Position numbers and translations under genes: made by a program | In this document: in pieces, positions 44,346-56,844 of the stretch | How positions within the stretch are numbered: position 1 is the first letter of the stretch | Layout of the letters: the number at the start of each line of letters is the position of its first letter | Notes under the pieces: model-generated | Seen by the model: the letters and a program-made list of their open reading frames with translations, nothing else | Database searches by the model: none | Told to the model about the DNA's origin: nothing | Assembly: GCA_007258455.2 (NCBI GenBank) | Contig: VDFB02344241.1 | Location: forward strand, 186,001 to 250,000 | DNA from: Sequoia sempervirens | Lineage: Eukaryota; Streptophyta; Pinopsida; Cupressales; Cupressaceae | DNA length: 64,000 nt | Direction: 5' to 3'

Positions 44346-44949
44346 AACTATCCTTAAGGATTTGTAGTATTTATTTTTGGTGGTGAATATGATCCTCTAT
44401 TGCATGAAATTTAGAATGAAATCGTAAATAAGAACTAGCTTATATATCTTATTACATAATCTATATAGGAAACATCGAGATAAATCAACTTGTTTGAATC
44501 CATTTTAGAAAATTGATTGTTGTGTGTTTGTCGTAATGTGTTCTTTAGTTGCATAATAATATAATTGTGGATAATGGAAATGGATGCTTCACTTCTTTGT
44601 TCAAGAAAGGGATCCGATTTCACACTATTCACACTCAAGAGTACCTTAGAGATCTGACTATAAGATACCCTTGAAGAAGGTTGAGACAAGAAATGGGTTC
44701 ACCACAAAGTGTAAACTTGGAATATGCAAAGTGTTTGAAAACATAGTGTGATATGCAAAAAGACCTAGAAATGCAAGTAAACTATAACATAAATTAATGA
44801 GACTAGAAATGTGCACCTGGAGACTAGAGAAGGATGGAATGGAGCTTCGAAATCCTATAAAATCTATTGTTAACACCAACTGGGACTCATATTCCAATCT
44901 TGGTGACTTAGTCTAGTTTCATAAAGAATCTGCCAGAATAGGTTTCAAG
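44346..44949. other. Spacer between two gypsy relics, nothing recognised
   Basis: No LTR end, coding motif or repeat was recognised. Confidence 0.4.
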
Positions 44950-45239
44950 CCACTAAGTACTCAAATCTGTAGAAAACTTGTTTTAGGCCTGAATAGTGGG
45001 ACTCATTCGCCACTAATTGTGAATCAGTCCACCTTTGAATTTCTAAAAACTCAAAACAAGAAACTGTAGCCCTTAGTCAGCTTCTCTGCTCCTGATACAA
45101 ATTCAGGTCCGAAATTGTCAAAATTAGCTTGTAGGTCTCCTCCAAGCTTCTCTCGGGACTTTGACAACTTTGAATAACTTTGACACTTTGATGAAAATCT
45201 TTCCAATCTTTCTCTTTGACAAATTTGCAACCTAGCCCT

Positions 45240-46147
45240 GCAAATCACATAAAGAGAGGGAAAAATTGCTAGAGGGTTAGAGAATAGGGGTTTGCCTTGG
45301 TCAAACCCCTTGTTGGTAACTAAACCCTTGAAAATGTAATGAAATGAAGAGAATGATCAATGAACACAGTGAAATGCTACAAATCACCAAACTCTTGAAG
45401 TAGAATGTTGTAACATGCAAGTAATAGCTCCAATGGATATAGACTTGAAAATGCTTGGAATGCTCTTGTAAAAAATATGCATGAATACTTGAATGCTAGG
45501 TGGTAAAATGAGAGAAAGAAGGTTGTATTTATAATCAATTATGCAATAATTCCTAAAAGTACATCATCACAAGCCAACCTTAGATCTTAGAAAATAAAAA
45601 CCCACCAATTGACCTTGAGTTTTTAGCCAAAGGGGACTCATTCGCCCCTCTAGGCGAATGGATCCCACCCAAGGGGACTCATTCACCTATAATGGAAAAT
45701 GGGTCCCACCTCAAGCATTTAAAGTGGGTTTTGGGAGTTAAGTTCTTTAAATGATTGTTTGTCGGGTTTATCTTAAAAAATACACATAAGTAAGGCTTGT
45801 AGATGTAAAATGGGGCCAATTAAAGCATAAGAAAGCCTAATTATTAATGAAAAGCCTAGAAAAGTGTGAAAGTTTGTTACAACACTTTGAAATAAGGCTT
45901 GGTAAATGACAAAAATAGGTTATTTAGGTGAAATAATTCAATAAGACCCTAGAAAAGTGTGAAAATTTGTTACAACACTTTACCACACTTAAGTAAGGTA
46001 CCATTTAAGTATTTTTAATTTACAAGAGCCCAAGACCTAATGTGAATGTGTTATTCACATTACAACATTAAATCAAGGAATTAAGCCAAAATCACAAGGA
46101 GGGCCCAAACAAGACATAAAAAGTAGAAGGGTTACTTTTTCAGTGTC
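45240..46147 (-). repeat. Putative 3' LTR of a Tat/Ogre-like gypsy element
   Basis: On the minus strand the sequence starts TGTGGACACTGAAAAAG at 46147, right after the purine tract AGTGGGGGCT (about 46149-46158). A TATA box in TTGATTATAAATACAACC (about 45520-45540) lies some 600 bp into the LTR, followed by an expected transcribed part. Repeated segments such as CTAGAAAAGTGTGAAA occur at about 45856 and 45950. Stem-loop pairs around GGACTCATTCGCC lie at 45634-45690, and a third pair at 44999-45030 suggests the LTR may extend farther left than drawn. Confidence 0.6.
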
Positions 46148-47374
46148 CACATTTAGCCCCCACTTTAGTGAGAGAATGAACTTGCTTCAAAATCACACTA
46201 AAGTAGATCAACGCACATCAAGAGGGGTTCCAATGACCCAATGCTAGTAAGATTAGACAACAACAATCAAGAGGGGTGATCAAGCCCCCAAGATCAGAAT
46301 CCCATGACAAACAAAACATAAGCACAAGGGAACACACATGAAAAATGATATCAAGAACAAATCCAAACATGCAATGCCAAAGATGAAGAAAAGAAAAGAT
46401 GAAATAAAAGAATCGGATCAAGCTTCGACCATTTGTCTAACATGGCGTGGATCGGATCTAGGTTGTTTGTCCAGAAAACACATATTCACTCTTAAGCAAC
46501 AAAACTCATGGCTATCCGCCGGGTGAGAAGTCCTAAAGGGTGAGAAACATACACGAGCATGGCTGGTATGCACTCACACACACAGAGGTGGCTATGGGAA
46601 AAGTCTTTCCCCATAATGGGTTTCCCACTCAACAATACCAAAGTTATACTTCTTGATAACTTTAATAAGGCGCCACAAAAGAAAATAACTTTTTGAGCTT
46701 CACGAGAAAGGAAAACTTTGTATGCTTGGAGCTCATGAACAAACATGATGGCTCCACAAGCATGCAAGTTGTGTTATGCAAGGTGGCCATATAACAACAA
46801 ATACAAAATACATGCAAAGAATGTTCAAAGGAGTCTTGCTTATTTCATGCAAGGTCTTTAACTTAGGGAACATTGTGCCTAATGTCTCCAAGAGAGGACC
46901 AATCAGAGAATAGAGAATTCACAACTTAGGGGATGCAATGTGTCGCATTAGGCCACTAAGAGGAATTCAATATGCTAAGAGAGATCATGCTACTAAAAGA
47001 CATTACACCCAACATATGTCATCCACAAAGCAACAAAAACATTGTATGAAGTAAGAAGGTTGCACTAAGAATGAAGGAAAGGAAAATGCAAAAGAATAAT
47101 GCCAATGTATGCCCCCACTTTAAAGGAATTGCTACACACTGTACTGTGAGCAATTTCTTTAAAGTAGAAAATGAAAAATGCAAACAAGAAAGAAGACATG
47201 AGAGCTAACTTGGAAAGCCCTATGCCAAGCCATATGTTTCCAAGTAAGGCTATGTCATGCAAGAGAAAAAGAAAAGAGAGGGGTTGCCCCCAAAATGAAA
47301 ACACCAAACACACAAGGGATCTATAGATTTGGGGCCAATATATTAATTGCTACAATGTTTTATAAGGAGCTCAA

Positions 47375-47700
47375 AACTGTCATCATCCCCCAAATACACA
47401 TAGAATTGGAAGAATGACACAAAGAGAGAAAAAACAAAGAAAAAAACCTTTTGGGTCAACATGGAAGAGACATAGGGTGTCTCGACTCTTTGTGTCATCC
47501 CCAAAAGGAAAACACAAGACAAATGAAAAAGAGAAGGCGAAAAAGAAAGAAAAAGATTTTGGGTCAACATGAAGGAGACATGAATGTCTCGATGCCTTGC
47601 GTCATCCCCAAAAAGAAAACACAAGACAAAAGCACAAGATAAAATGAAAATGCAAAGGGAAAAAGAAAGAAATCCTTTTGGGTGAAGCCAATATAGTGGT
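47375..47700. repeat. Tandem repeat, about 110-bp unit
   Basis: The segment TTTTGGGTCAACATGGAAGA...GTGTCATCCCCAAAAGGAAAA recurs at about 47448 and 47556 with partial units at about 47380 and 47672; another copy lies at 48766. Lysine/arginine-rich or hydrophobic ORFs here come from the A-rich repeat and are not considered genes. Confidence 0.75.
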
Positions 47701-48762
47701 TTACAATTCAAGTGAGGACGGAAAACTCACAAAAAATGAATACATGGCAAAAAACTTGATTTTATGGGTTCATACGAACCTATTGGTTCGAGTGAACACA
47801 TCAGAGGTTTACTCGAACTAGGGTTTGATTGAACCCTTTTAATTCTTTCCCACCCAAAAAACCAACAAAATCCCTTATAGAAGGGTGGTTCACTCAAACC
47901 AAGGTTCAACTGAACCCCTAGAGGTTCGCTCAAACCCTAGGGGTTCGTACGAACCCCCCTTATTCCTCACCCCCCTTGAGACACAAAAAAACCTAAATTT
48001 TGGTACTTCGGAGCTCGAGTTGAGGATGAAAATGGAGGAATCTTCATAAACCCAACTAGAATTAGGTAGTCTTCGAAACGAACCATCCAACGAATATAAT
48101 TTTAATATGTTTTGGTTTTATTATGTATTTGTTTTTTAAGTTTTATTAAACATAGGATTTTCATTGAAAGTGAAGGTCTCTATTCTACATGTATGTGGAA
48201 AAATAGTAGATTATCAAAAAAAAAATTGAAAAATATGATTGCACCAGATATTGAAGTCCTTGATCCAACAAAAATAAATAAATTGAATTTTGATATATAT
48301 ACAAAAAAAGTTACACGTTATACGATTGCGCTATGTCTGAATTGTAATTGGGTTGACTTTGAAACTTTATTAAAGAAAAAATATTCACTAAAAAACTATC
48401 TAACCAAGTGGAAGCACTAGATATTGGAGTTACAAATCTAAATTCGAAAGAATTAGAATTTTATCCTTCATGGAAAAAAAGTTATGCGTTATACGATGTG
48501 CATCACTTTTTAAAAATGTTGTTTTCTGAAGAGAAAAAAACAATTTTCGTGGGAGATGGAAAAAGAAGTGCAATTTGATTCAAAAAAATTTGAAAAAAAT
48601 ATTTTTAGAATCTACAGACAAAATGTGACAAGACTAGTTTTCATCATCTTCAAATTCCTCACAGTTTAGACACTATAGGTGTCTAAATGTGAAGATTTAG
48701 TTAAAAATAATAATTTTAGTGTCCAGTTTAGCCAGAAATTATAAACCACTATTGTGGGATCA
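47690..48762. mobile_element. Possible inserted element with short inverted ends
   Basis: The left end reads CAATATAGTGGTTTACAATT and the right end is the inverted CACAATAGTGGTTTATAATT; both are flanked by CCTTTTGGGT of the surrounding tandem repeat, which the segment splits. The inside differs in composition and holds the GGTTC-N4-GAACC cluster (47767-47955). No transposase was recognised and the target duplication is unclear, so this could also be a rearranged repeat. Confidence 0.35.
47767..47955. repeat. Cluster of eight 14-bp near-palindromes GGTTC-N4-GAACC
   Basis: Copies start at 47767, 47785, 47806, 47822, 47887, 47903, 47923 and 47942. Each fits GGTTY-N4-RAAC(C/A/T); GGTTCGTACGAACC at 47942 is a perfect palindrome. 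Six of the seven start-to-start spacings are 16-21 bp; the other is 65 bp. Confidence 0.85.
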
Positions 48763-48999
48763 CCCTTTTGGGTCAACATGGAAGAGACATAGGGTGTCTT
48801 AATGCTTTGCATCATCCCCAAAAGGAAAAAGAAAAAGAAAAAGCAAAAGATAAAACAAAAGAGATGTACGACATATAGAAGAATGAAGGTGCAAATAGAA
48901 GAATGCCACAAAGAGAAAGAGAACATCAAACAAAACATCATGGAGGATCACATTACACACATGCAATCACATAAAAGAAAAATAAAATGAAAAATAGTA

Positions 49000-49886
49000 A
49001 GGTAAATGTGAGTCAACAGTCAAGCAAGTCATCTGCCTCCCAGTCATGTTCATTGTATTCCAAAGGCGGACGGCTAGCTAAAGGGACAAGGGCAAGTGCC
49101 GAACTAGGAAAAGTTCCAGGTTCATCACTCTATATAGGAGAGTTCTCAATTAATCTCATGGAAGATGAAAATAATGTGTTCAATTCATTATGCACCTCTT
49201 TATCAATTTTAGTTGTTTCCTCACCGTCATCCAAGTTAATCACAACAGGAGGACGAATGATAATATTCAGTGAAGAGTGCAACTCTTATTGTGATTGTTG
49301 GATTGGATCACTTTGTATGAGTTGGGGAGGAGGTTCATCATGCTTTGCTTTAGTCAAGTTCAAATTTTAATTTTTTCTATTAGGTTCATTTAACTTGTGA
49401 GCAAAGGCACAACGTCTACATCTATGCTCTCGAGCACCTCTGTTTCTTTTGGTTTTATTGTCATGTTGTGTTTTGTGTAAGAGTGGGTTGATCAACCATA
49501 GGTTTCTTTTCTTCCTAAAGGGGAGAAATGAAAGAAACCATAGGAAGTTTTTCATCCACTTCTACTTTTTCTTTGTAAACTTGTTTGATTCTAGGAGGTG
49601 TGGCAGAGTTTCTTTCATTGTCTCTTTGTCGTTTGGGCGATGTAGGTGAAGTTTCTATTTTTGGTTGGTTTTGGTTGTTCAATTCTTGTTTAGGTTCAAG
49701 CATGGTTTCATCAAGGATGGGAGCTATGGAAGTGGAAGGGGACATGTTGTGAAGAGACAAGTCTACTATTTTCTTTTCTTTAAATTTTTGGTAAGTTATG
49801 GAAAAGAAGTCTTTTCGTAGCATTATAGGTTCCATGGGCTAAGGCCAAAAGGCTTCTAAGGAAAAGTTTCCTTTGGAAGAAAAGGG
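49000..49886 (-). pseudogene. Gypsy relic: region after the protease (left of Copia-D)
   Basis: Minus strand from 49886: SSKGNFSLEAFWP-PMEPIM, KDFFSITYQKFKEKKIVDLS, SPKRQRDNERNSATPPRI, then REHRCRRCAFAHKLNEP with a single Cys-x2-Cys, VVINLDDGEETTKID, ALALVPLASRPPLEYNEH, ending near 49000. Only two or three stops occur in almost 290 codons. It is in register with the gypsy protease at 56845-57274 once Copia-D is removed. The part after the protease in Tat/Ogre elements is a variable linker, so no function can be assigned. Confidence 0.65.
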
Positions 49887-51123
49887 TGTTGGATGTTGTG
49901 GTTTTGTTGCTAATATGTGGTTGTCATTGATGTCAACACTATTAGCATTGATGTATTAGAACTTGCATATGTTGAGGCTATTGAGAAAATTGTAATAGGA
50001 AGTGTTACAAGTGGTTAGTGGAGAAGTGAAGTGAAGTCTGTCATTGCGATCAGCACGTTGATGATCAATGGTTGTTGACTAAAGGGTTTCTTGTTGAGTG
50101 TATCTAGTTTATCCATGTCAAGTTTTAGAGATCTGTATGAAGATTTGATCAAGTTATGAAGATTTGTATTTTGACATTTTTTTGTTACTTCAGTTTGTGT
50201 TCCTGAATGAAGATCATGTGATTTCAGTTAGTTCAATTGTTTTGAATGATTCTCTGGTGTTTCATGGTGTTTATGGATATTTCTATTTTATGCTCTATCT
50301 ATGTTGCATGTCCACATTGATCGTTGTGCTTGTGATCAAATATTTTCTCTTGCATGTTCATGTTTTTCATGTTCATGGTCAACTAGGTGTTGAAGCGTGT
50401 TGTGGATCTTCAAGGAGAAATTAATTGAAGTGTTTTTGTGTTGGAGTTGTTGATTTGGGTCTACACCATGTTGTGGCCGATCTTGGTTGATTCACATGAA
50501 TAATTCTTATGTATTTTGGGCCGAATGCTTGTAATTATTCTGTTATTTCTTTGTGGCCGACTTGAAGCCATGTAATTCCATGTTGCGGATATATAAGAGC
50601 AATTTTTTTATCATTTGGAAGTGTGCAAGTGTGAAGTGTGTGAGCCTTGTGTGTGAATATTATTCAGATCATTCAAAGGTAGATCAAAGTGTGAAGAAGA
50701 GTAAAGAAGTGTTCATGTGCTTAACCGGAACTATATTCAAGCATTAGCAGATGTTATTTTCTCAGTTCACAATCTATATGGTTTTAATCAAAATCTTTCT
50801 TGGGTAGTGAGCCCTCTTGTAATTGAGCAGTGAGCTCTAGGAAGTGTTCCTGAATGCATGTGCATTCCCATTCATACTTCTTTATACTTTTAGCAGGGTA
50901 TAATATTGTGGACTAACATCCACCGTGGTTTTCCCCCTAACAGGGTTTCCATGTAAAAAAATCTTGGTGTTCTTTGTGTTTTAGATGTACTGATTGTTTA
51001 TGGTTTACCGTTCATTCATCAAATCTGAGATAATTAAGTTAAGTGAAGTTTGAAAAAAATTGAATATTCTATGACAACTGATTCACCCCCAACTCTTAGT
51101 TTTTTGTCCTTGTTTTTCCAACA
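49887..51123 (+). repeat. Copia-D 5' LTR
   Basis: 1237 bp, aligning with 55613-56844 throughout with scattered substitutions. ATATATAAGAG at 50588-50598 is a TATA-box candidate, also present in the other LTR. Confidence 0.93.
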
Positions 51124-51124
51124 A

Positions 51125-51137
51125 TTGGTATCAGAGC
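51125..51137 (+). promoter_or_regulatory. Copia-D primer-binding site
   Basis: TTGGTATCAGAGC one base after the 5' LTR, complementary to initiator methionine tRNA. Confidence 0.9.
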
Positions 51138-51178
51138 TAGTTCCTCTAAAGAAGTTTAAAAGCTTGAGGTGATCTAAG

Positions 51179-54100
51179 ATGGCATCATACAAGAAGGACA
51201 ATCCTAGATTCGATGGAACAAATTACCAACTATGGAAAGCCAGAATGGAATGTCATTTGAGGTGTATTGGTGAACCCTTCTAGAAGATTACAACTTAGAA
51301 CAAATATATTATTCCTCAGAATGGTCCTTCCACTCCTGATGAGATTAAAGAGGCTAAGATTAATATCAGGGCTATTGAAGCTTTGCTAAGTGCTTTGACG
51401 GATTTGGAAATGACAAATGTGATGGATCTGAGTACAACTCATGAGATCTAGAAGAAGCTGGATACTTTGTATGAATGAGATATACTTGTGAAGGTCGCTA
51501 AGCTAACGAGTTTGAAAGACAAGTATGAAACCTTGAAGAGGGGTGAAGATGAAAATATTTCTTCTTATATGCAAAGAGTAAATGAACTTGTGATGAGTAT
51601 TAGATGTGCTAGTGGTATCCTGGATGAATAAGAAATTGTAGCTAAAGTGCTCAGATCATTGCCTCCTTACAAATCAAAGGCTCATGCTATTGAAGCGCTC
51701 AGAACAGTAACAAATGTGACAAGAGATATGATGATTGGAAAACTTGCTGCCTTTGAGTTGAGTGAATTTGGTGATTTTGCCCCTAAGACTGAATCTGCAT
51801 TTAAGGCTTTTGTATCCAAAAGAAACAAGCAAAGATATGATCTAGGAGAAAGTTCTAGAAAATCATTCAAGCATGAGGAAGATATGAAACAACTTGAAGA
51901 AGAAGAAGAAAGAGAGGTAGAAGAGGTAGAAGCATTGATTGTGAAGAAAGAAGATAGAGGACAAGGTAAGTATAAAGGAAAGTTTCCTATTAAATGTTTA
52001 TTTTGTAGTAAAATAGATCATTTTGCTTCATGGTGTCCTGAAAGAGTTCCTAGGTCCAAGCCTTACAAACCTAAATTTCAAAAGAAATGCTATTATGTTG
52101 AAGAAGGTGTGACTAATGAAGAATCTGATAAAGAAAATGGAAATGAAGATGAATGGGCTTTCATTGCTATCAAGGAAAATGGTCCAATGGCTACTAAATC
52201 TACTAAAGTTGAGAAAGCTCTTGCAGCCCAAATTCAAGAAAAAGATGAGTGGGTCATTGACAGCAGATGCTCACATCATATGACTGGTGACAAAAGCAAA
52301 TTTGTAAGTCTAAAGAAATATGACGGTGGGATTGTAAGATTCAAAGATAACAATGCTGGTGTGATTCATGGCAGGGGATCTATTTGTTTGGTGGTAAACA
52401 TAACACTGATGATGTCCTTTATGTTGAAGGCTTGAAGCATAACCTATTGAGTGTTGGAAAAATAGTGGACAAGGGTTATAATCTTCAATTCAAACATGGA
52501 AGATGCAGGATACTTGGAAGCTCTGGAAGTGAAATTGCTTTAGGTACAAAGACAAAAGATAATATTTTTCACTTGAGTGTTGATGTAAGTTGTTTGATTG
52601 CTCAAATGGATGAAAGCTAGTTATGGCATAGGAGGTTGTGTCATGTGAATTTTGATAGCATTGTCAAGGTAAGCTCCACTCAAGCAGTAAGAGATCTGTA
52701 CCTAAGCTAGTGAATCCTACTAACACAATATGCAAGGAATGTCAGATGGGAAAACATACAAGAGTTTCTTTTCAGAGAAAAAAACATCATTCTAATGGAA
52801 TACTGGAGCTGGTACATACTGATCTATGCAATCCCTCCAAAATCAAAAGTCTACAAGGAGAAAGGTACTTTATGCTGCTTATTGATGATTACTCTAGGAT
52901 GATATGGGTTGCTTTCTTAAGAGAAAAATGTGAAGCATTAGAGAAGTTCAAAAGTTTCAAAGCTATGGCAAAGAATGAGATGGGTTTGAAGATCAAATGT
53001 CTAAGGTCAGACAGAGGTGGTGAGTTTACCTCTCGGGAATTCAATTCTTGTTGTGAAGAGCATGGAGTCAAAAGACAGTTATCTACTCCCCGAACCCCTC
53101 AACAAAATGGAGTTGTAGAGAGAAAGAACAGAACAATTCTGGAAGCTGCTAGAACAATGATGTTGGAAGGAAATGTGCATCACATCTATTGGAGAGAAGT
53201 TGTAAGCACTGTTGTGTACACTTTAAACTGGGTAAATGTCAATGTTATTTTTGGTAAGACTCCTTTTGAGCTATGGTTTGGTTATAATCCTACTATTAAA
53301 TATTTCAAGATCTTTGGAAGCAAGTGTTATATTAAGAGAGATGAGGACATAGGAAAGTTTGATGCAAGGAGCGATGAAGGAATCTTTCTAGGTTACTCTA
53401 CTAAAATCAAGGCTTATTGGTGTTATAATAGAAGATTGAGAAAAATGGTTGAAAGTGCAAATGTCAAAGTTGATGAGGAGTCTGCTAGGTCATCCAAATA
53501 CTATGGATATGATTTAGATGACCAGAAAGTTAGTACAAACCAAGGAAAGAATGCTCAGACAAAGAATCAAGTTCAAATTGTTCCAGTGAATCAAGAAAGT
53601 TAGGAAGGAGAGATAAGTGGAAGTGTAGAAGAAAGAGCAAAAGAACAAAAAGTGCAAGAGAATCCTAAAATTTTGAGGTATGTAAGGTTAAATCATTCTG
53701 AAGATAAAATTATAGGAGATAAGAATAAAGATGCATAGACTAGAAGAAGGATTGCTGAAGAGTATTGTCTGATTTCCAAGACTGATCCTAACAATGTCAA
53801 TGAAGCTTGTAATGATGACAACTGGATGGAAGCTATGAAGGAAGAACTGATGCAGATTGAAAAGAATGATACATGGATTCTTGTTCCTAGACCTAAAGAT
53901 AAAAATGTTATTGGTACTAAATGGGTCTTTCAGAATAAGCTAAATGAACAAGGTGAAGTGGTTCGAAATAAAGTAAGACTAGTATGTAAAGGGTATTCAC
54001 AAATAGAAGGTATTGATTTTCAAGAAACCTTTGCCCCTGTTGCCAGAATTGAAGTTGTAAGATTATTTCTTACTTATGCTATATATAAGAACTATAAAGT

Positions 54101-55320
54101 CTATGAAATGGATGTGAAGTCAGCTTTTCTGAATGGTGAGTTAGAAGAAGAGGTATATGTTGAACAATCAGATGGATTTCAATTGACTAATAAGGAAGAC
54201 ATGGCTTGCTGATTGAAGAAAGCTCTATATGGACTCAAGCAAGTCCCCAGAGCTTGGTATGCTAGATTGGATAAATACTTACTAAATCTTGGATTCAATA
54301 AAGGTATTGTTGATAGAAACTTGTATTTTAAGTTGGATCATGATAAAAAGTTGATTATTGAAGTCTTTGTTGATGACATTATTTTTGGAGGAAATGATGA
54401 TCTATGTATGAAGTTTGTTGATAAAATGAAAAGTGAATTTGAAATGAGTATGATTGGAGAGATGAAGTTATTTTTGGGATTGCAAGTCACTCAGTTAGAC
54501 AATGGGATTTTCATATCTCAGTCCAAATATGTGAGAGAATTGTTGAAGAAGTTTGGCATGGAAGACTCAAAGCCTGTTGGTACACCCATGGTAACCGGAT
54601 GCAAGTTAACATAGAATGATGATTCTCCTAAGGAAAATTAAACAAGATACAGGTCAATTATTGGTGGATTGTTGTACTTAACTCAGACCAGACCAGACAT
54701 CATGAATGTTGTGTGTATGGTTGCTATATTTCAAGCTAATCCAAAAGAATCCCATGTAACTATTGTAAAGAGAATTTTCATATATCTGAAAGGAACAATT
54801 GATTTTGGGCTAGTTGGTATCCTAAAGATGATGATATTATCTTGAGTTCCTATACTGATGCAGATTGGGCAGGAGATGTAGACGACGGGAAAAGAACTAG
54901 TGGTGGTGCCTTCTTCCTAGGGAAGAAGCTAGTGTCTTGGTTGAGTAAAAAGAAAAATTCCATTTCCCTATCTATTGCTAAGGTGGAGTATATTGTTGCT
55001 GCAAATAATTGTACTTAAGTGTTGTGGATGAAACAAATGCTGAAAGATATCAGAGTTGTATATGATGAGCCTATTTTCATACAAAGTGACAACTCAAGTG
55101 TAATAAACATATCGAAGAATCTAGTGCTACACTCTAAGACCAAGCATATATCAATCAAGTTCCACTTCCTGAGGGAGAAAGTGAGTGAGAAAGAAGTTAG
55201 ACTAGAGTATGTGCCTACCAAAGAATAGATTGCAGAAATTTTCACCAAGCCATTTCCAAAGGATACTTTTGAGTATCTCAGAGGGATACTAGGGGTGATT
55301 ATCCCTCCCGATATGAACTA
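51179..55320 (+). pseudogene. Copia-D gag-pol polyprotein
   Basis: Starts MASYKKDNPRFDGTNYQLWK. The gag has the UBN2-like helices (MQRVNELVMSIRC) and a knuckle CLFCSKIDHFASWC near 51997 (C-x2-C-x4-H-x4-C intact). Protease reads WVIDSRCSHHMTG: the catalytic DSG is DSR. GAG-pre-integrase is CKECQMGKHTRVSF. Integrase has HTDLCNP, RSDRGGEF and VVERKNR with all acidic residues. [53 protein letters not shown] near 54366. RNase H is split by shifts after 54780. Stops near 51283, 51299, 51451, 51630, 52618, 53601, 54210 and 54612. Confidence 0.95.
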
Positions 55321-55600
55321 GAGATGCATTGGTTTGCATCAATCCGTGCACTTCATGATCATATTTTGATCTAGATTGATGTTGTGGTGCCTGCTACTCA
55401 GGGGGAGTAGTCAGATGTGCAGATATGTGTTTCAGAGCTTGCATGGAAGATATCTTTGACATTGATGTCAAAGGGGGAGAAGAGCAATGTGAAAAATATT
55501 TTTGGAAGAGAAGAGTTGAGGAGAAGAGTCAAAACCTAAGGAGGAGCAAGTGTTGTTGTGTTGATGGTATTTTTTCACATCATGTGTTGCCATCAATGCC

Positions 55601-55612
55601 AAAGGGGGAGAT
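55601..55612 (+). promoter_or_regulatory. Copia-D polypurine tract
   Basis: AAAGGGGGAGAT directly before the 3' LTR. Confidence 0.88.
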
Positions 55613-56844
55613 TGTTGGATGTTGTGGTTATGTTGTTGATATTTGGTTTTCATTGATGTCAACACTATTAGAAATGATGTATTAGAAGCTGCATATGTCG
55701 AGGGTATCGAGAAAATTGTAATAAGAAGTGCTACAGGTGGTCAGTGGAGAAGTGAAGTTTAGTTTGGCAGTGTGATCAATATGTTGATGATCAATGGTTG
55801 TGGACTAAAGGTTTTCTTGCTGAGTGTATCTAGTTTATCCACGTCAAGTTTCAGAGATTTACGTGAAGATTTGATCAAGTTATGAAGATTTGTATTCTGA
55901 TAGTTTTTTTGTTACTTCAATTTGTGTTCCTGAATGAAAATCATGTGATTTCCGTTAGTTCAGTTGTTGTGGATGATTCTATGGTGTTTCATGGCATTTG
56001 TGGATATTTCTATTTCATGCTCTATCTGTGTTGCATGTCCGTGTTGATCATTGTGCTCGTGATATGAGATTTTCTCTTACATGTTCATGTTTTTCATGTT
56101 CATGGCCAACTAGGTGTTGAAGCATGTTGTGGATCTTCGAGGAGAAATTAATTGAAGTGTTTTTGTGTTAGAGTTGTTGATTTGGGTCTACAGTATGTTG
56201 TGGCTAACCTTGGTTGATTCGCATGAATAATTCTTATGTATTTTGGGCCGATTGCTTGTAATTATTCTATTATTTCTTTGTGTCTAACTTGAAGCAATGT
56301 AATTCCATGTTGTGGATATATAAGAGCAATTGTTTTATCATTTGGAAGTGTGCAAGTGTGAAGTGTGAGAGTCCTATGTGTGAATATTGTTCAAATCATT
56401 CAAAGGTAGAGCAGAGTGTGAAGAAGAGTGAAGAAGTGTTCATGTGCTTAACCGAAACTGTAATCGGGCATTAGCAGATGCTATTTTCTTAGTTCACAAT
56501 CTAGATGGTTTTAATCTGAATCTTTCTTGGGTAGTGAGCCCTCTTGTAATTGAGAAGTGAGCTCTAGGAAGTGTGCCTGAATGCATGTGCATTCCCATTC
56601 ATACTTCTTTATACTTTTAGCAAGGTATAATATTATGGACTGACATCCACCGTGGTTTTTCCCCTAATAGGGTTTCCACATAAAAATATTGGTGTTCTTT
56701 GTGTTTTTGATGTGTTGATTGTTTATGGTTTATTGTTCATTCATTAGATCTGAGATTAAGTTAAGTTTTCAAAAAAATTTGAATATTCTATGACAACTGA
56801 TTCACCTCCTCTACTCTTAGTTGTTTGTCCTTGTTTTTCCAATA
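55613..56844 (+). repeat. Copia-D 3' LTR
   Basis: 1232 bp, the partner of 49887-51123. Confidence 0.94.

Larger units (their letters stand above)
46148..48990 (-). other. Non-coding part of the gypsy relic, between PR linker and LTR
   Basis: An autonomous Tat/Ogre element should have RT, RNase H and integrase here on the minus strand; I find none. Instead there are A-rich stretches, a tandem repeat (47375-47690 and 48765-48880) and a 1.07-kb segment with inverted ends (about 47690-48762). A stem-loop follows GCCCCCAC twice: CTTTAGTG/CACTAAAG at 46159-46205 and GGAATTGCT/AGCAATTTC at 47116-47160. The element was therefore probably a large non-autonomous derivative. Confidence 0.5.
49887..56844 (+). 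mobile_element. Copia-D: Ty1/copia LTR retrotransposon
   Basis: LTRs 49887-51123 and 55613-56844 (about 1.23 kb each, TGTTGGATG to TTTTTCCAACA/AATA), primer-binding site at 51125, polypurine tract at 55601-55612, coding 51179 to about 55320. The flanking five bases are AAGGG (49882-49886) and AAGGA (56845-56849), a probable target duplication with one change. It lies within the gypsy relic. Several stops and an altered protease motif show that it is inactive. Confidence 0.94.

Noticed and set aside
47343..47711. Hydrophobic 122-codon ORF suggesting a membrane protein
   Set aside because: It is the complement of an A-rich tandem repeat; the repeated Phe/Ser/Leu blocks follow the 110-bp unit.
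48112..48420. ORF of 102 codons (Lys/Asn/Leu-rich)
   Set aside because: AT-rich composition explains it; no family recognised and no conserved start context.
47375..48880. CRISPR-like array
   Set aside because: The repeats are about 110 bp, few and degenerate, and the window is eukaryotic; no cas-like gene exists.
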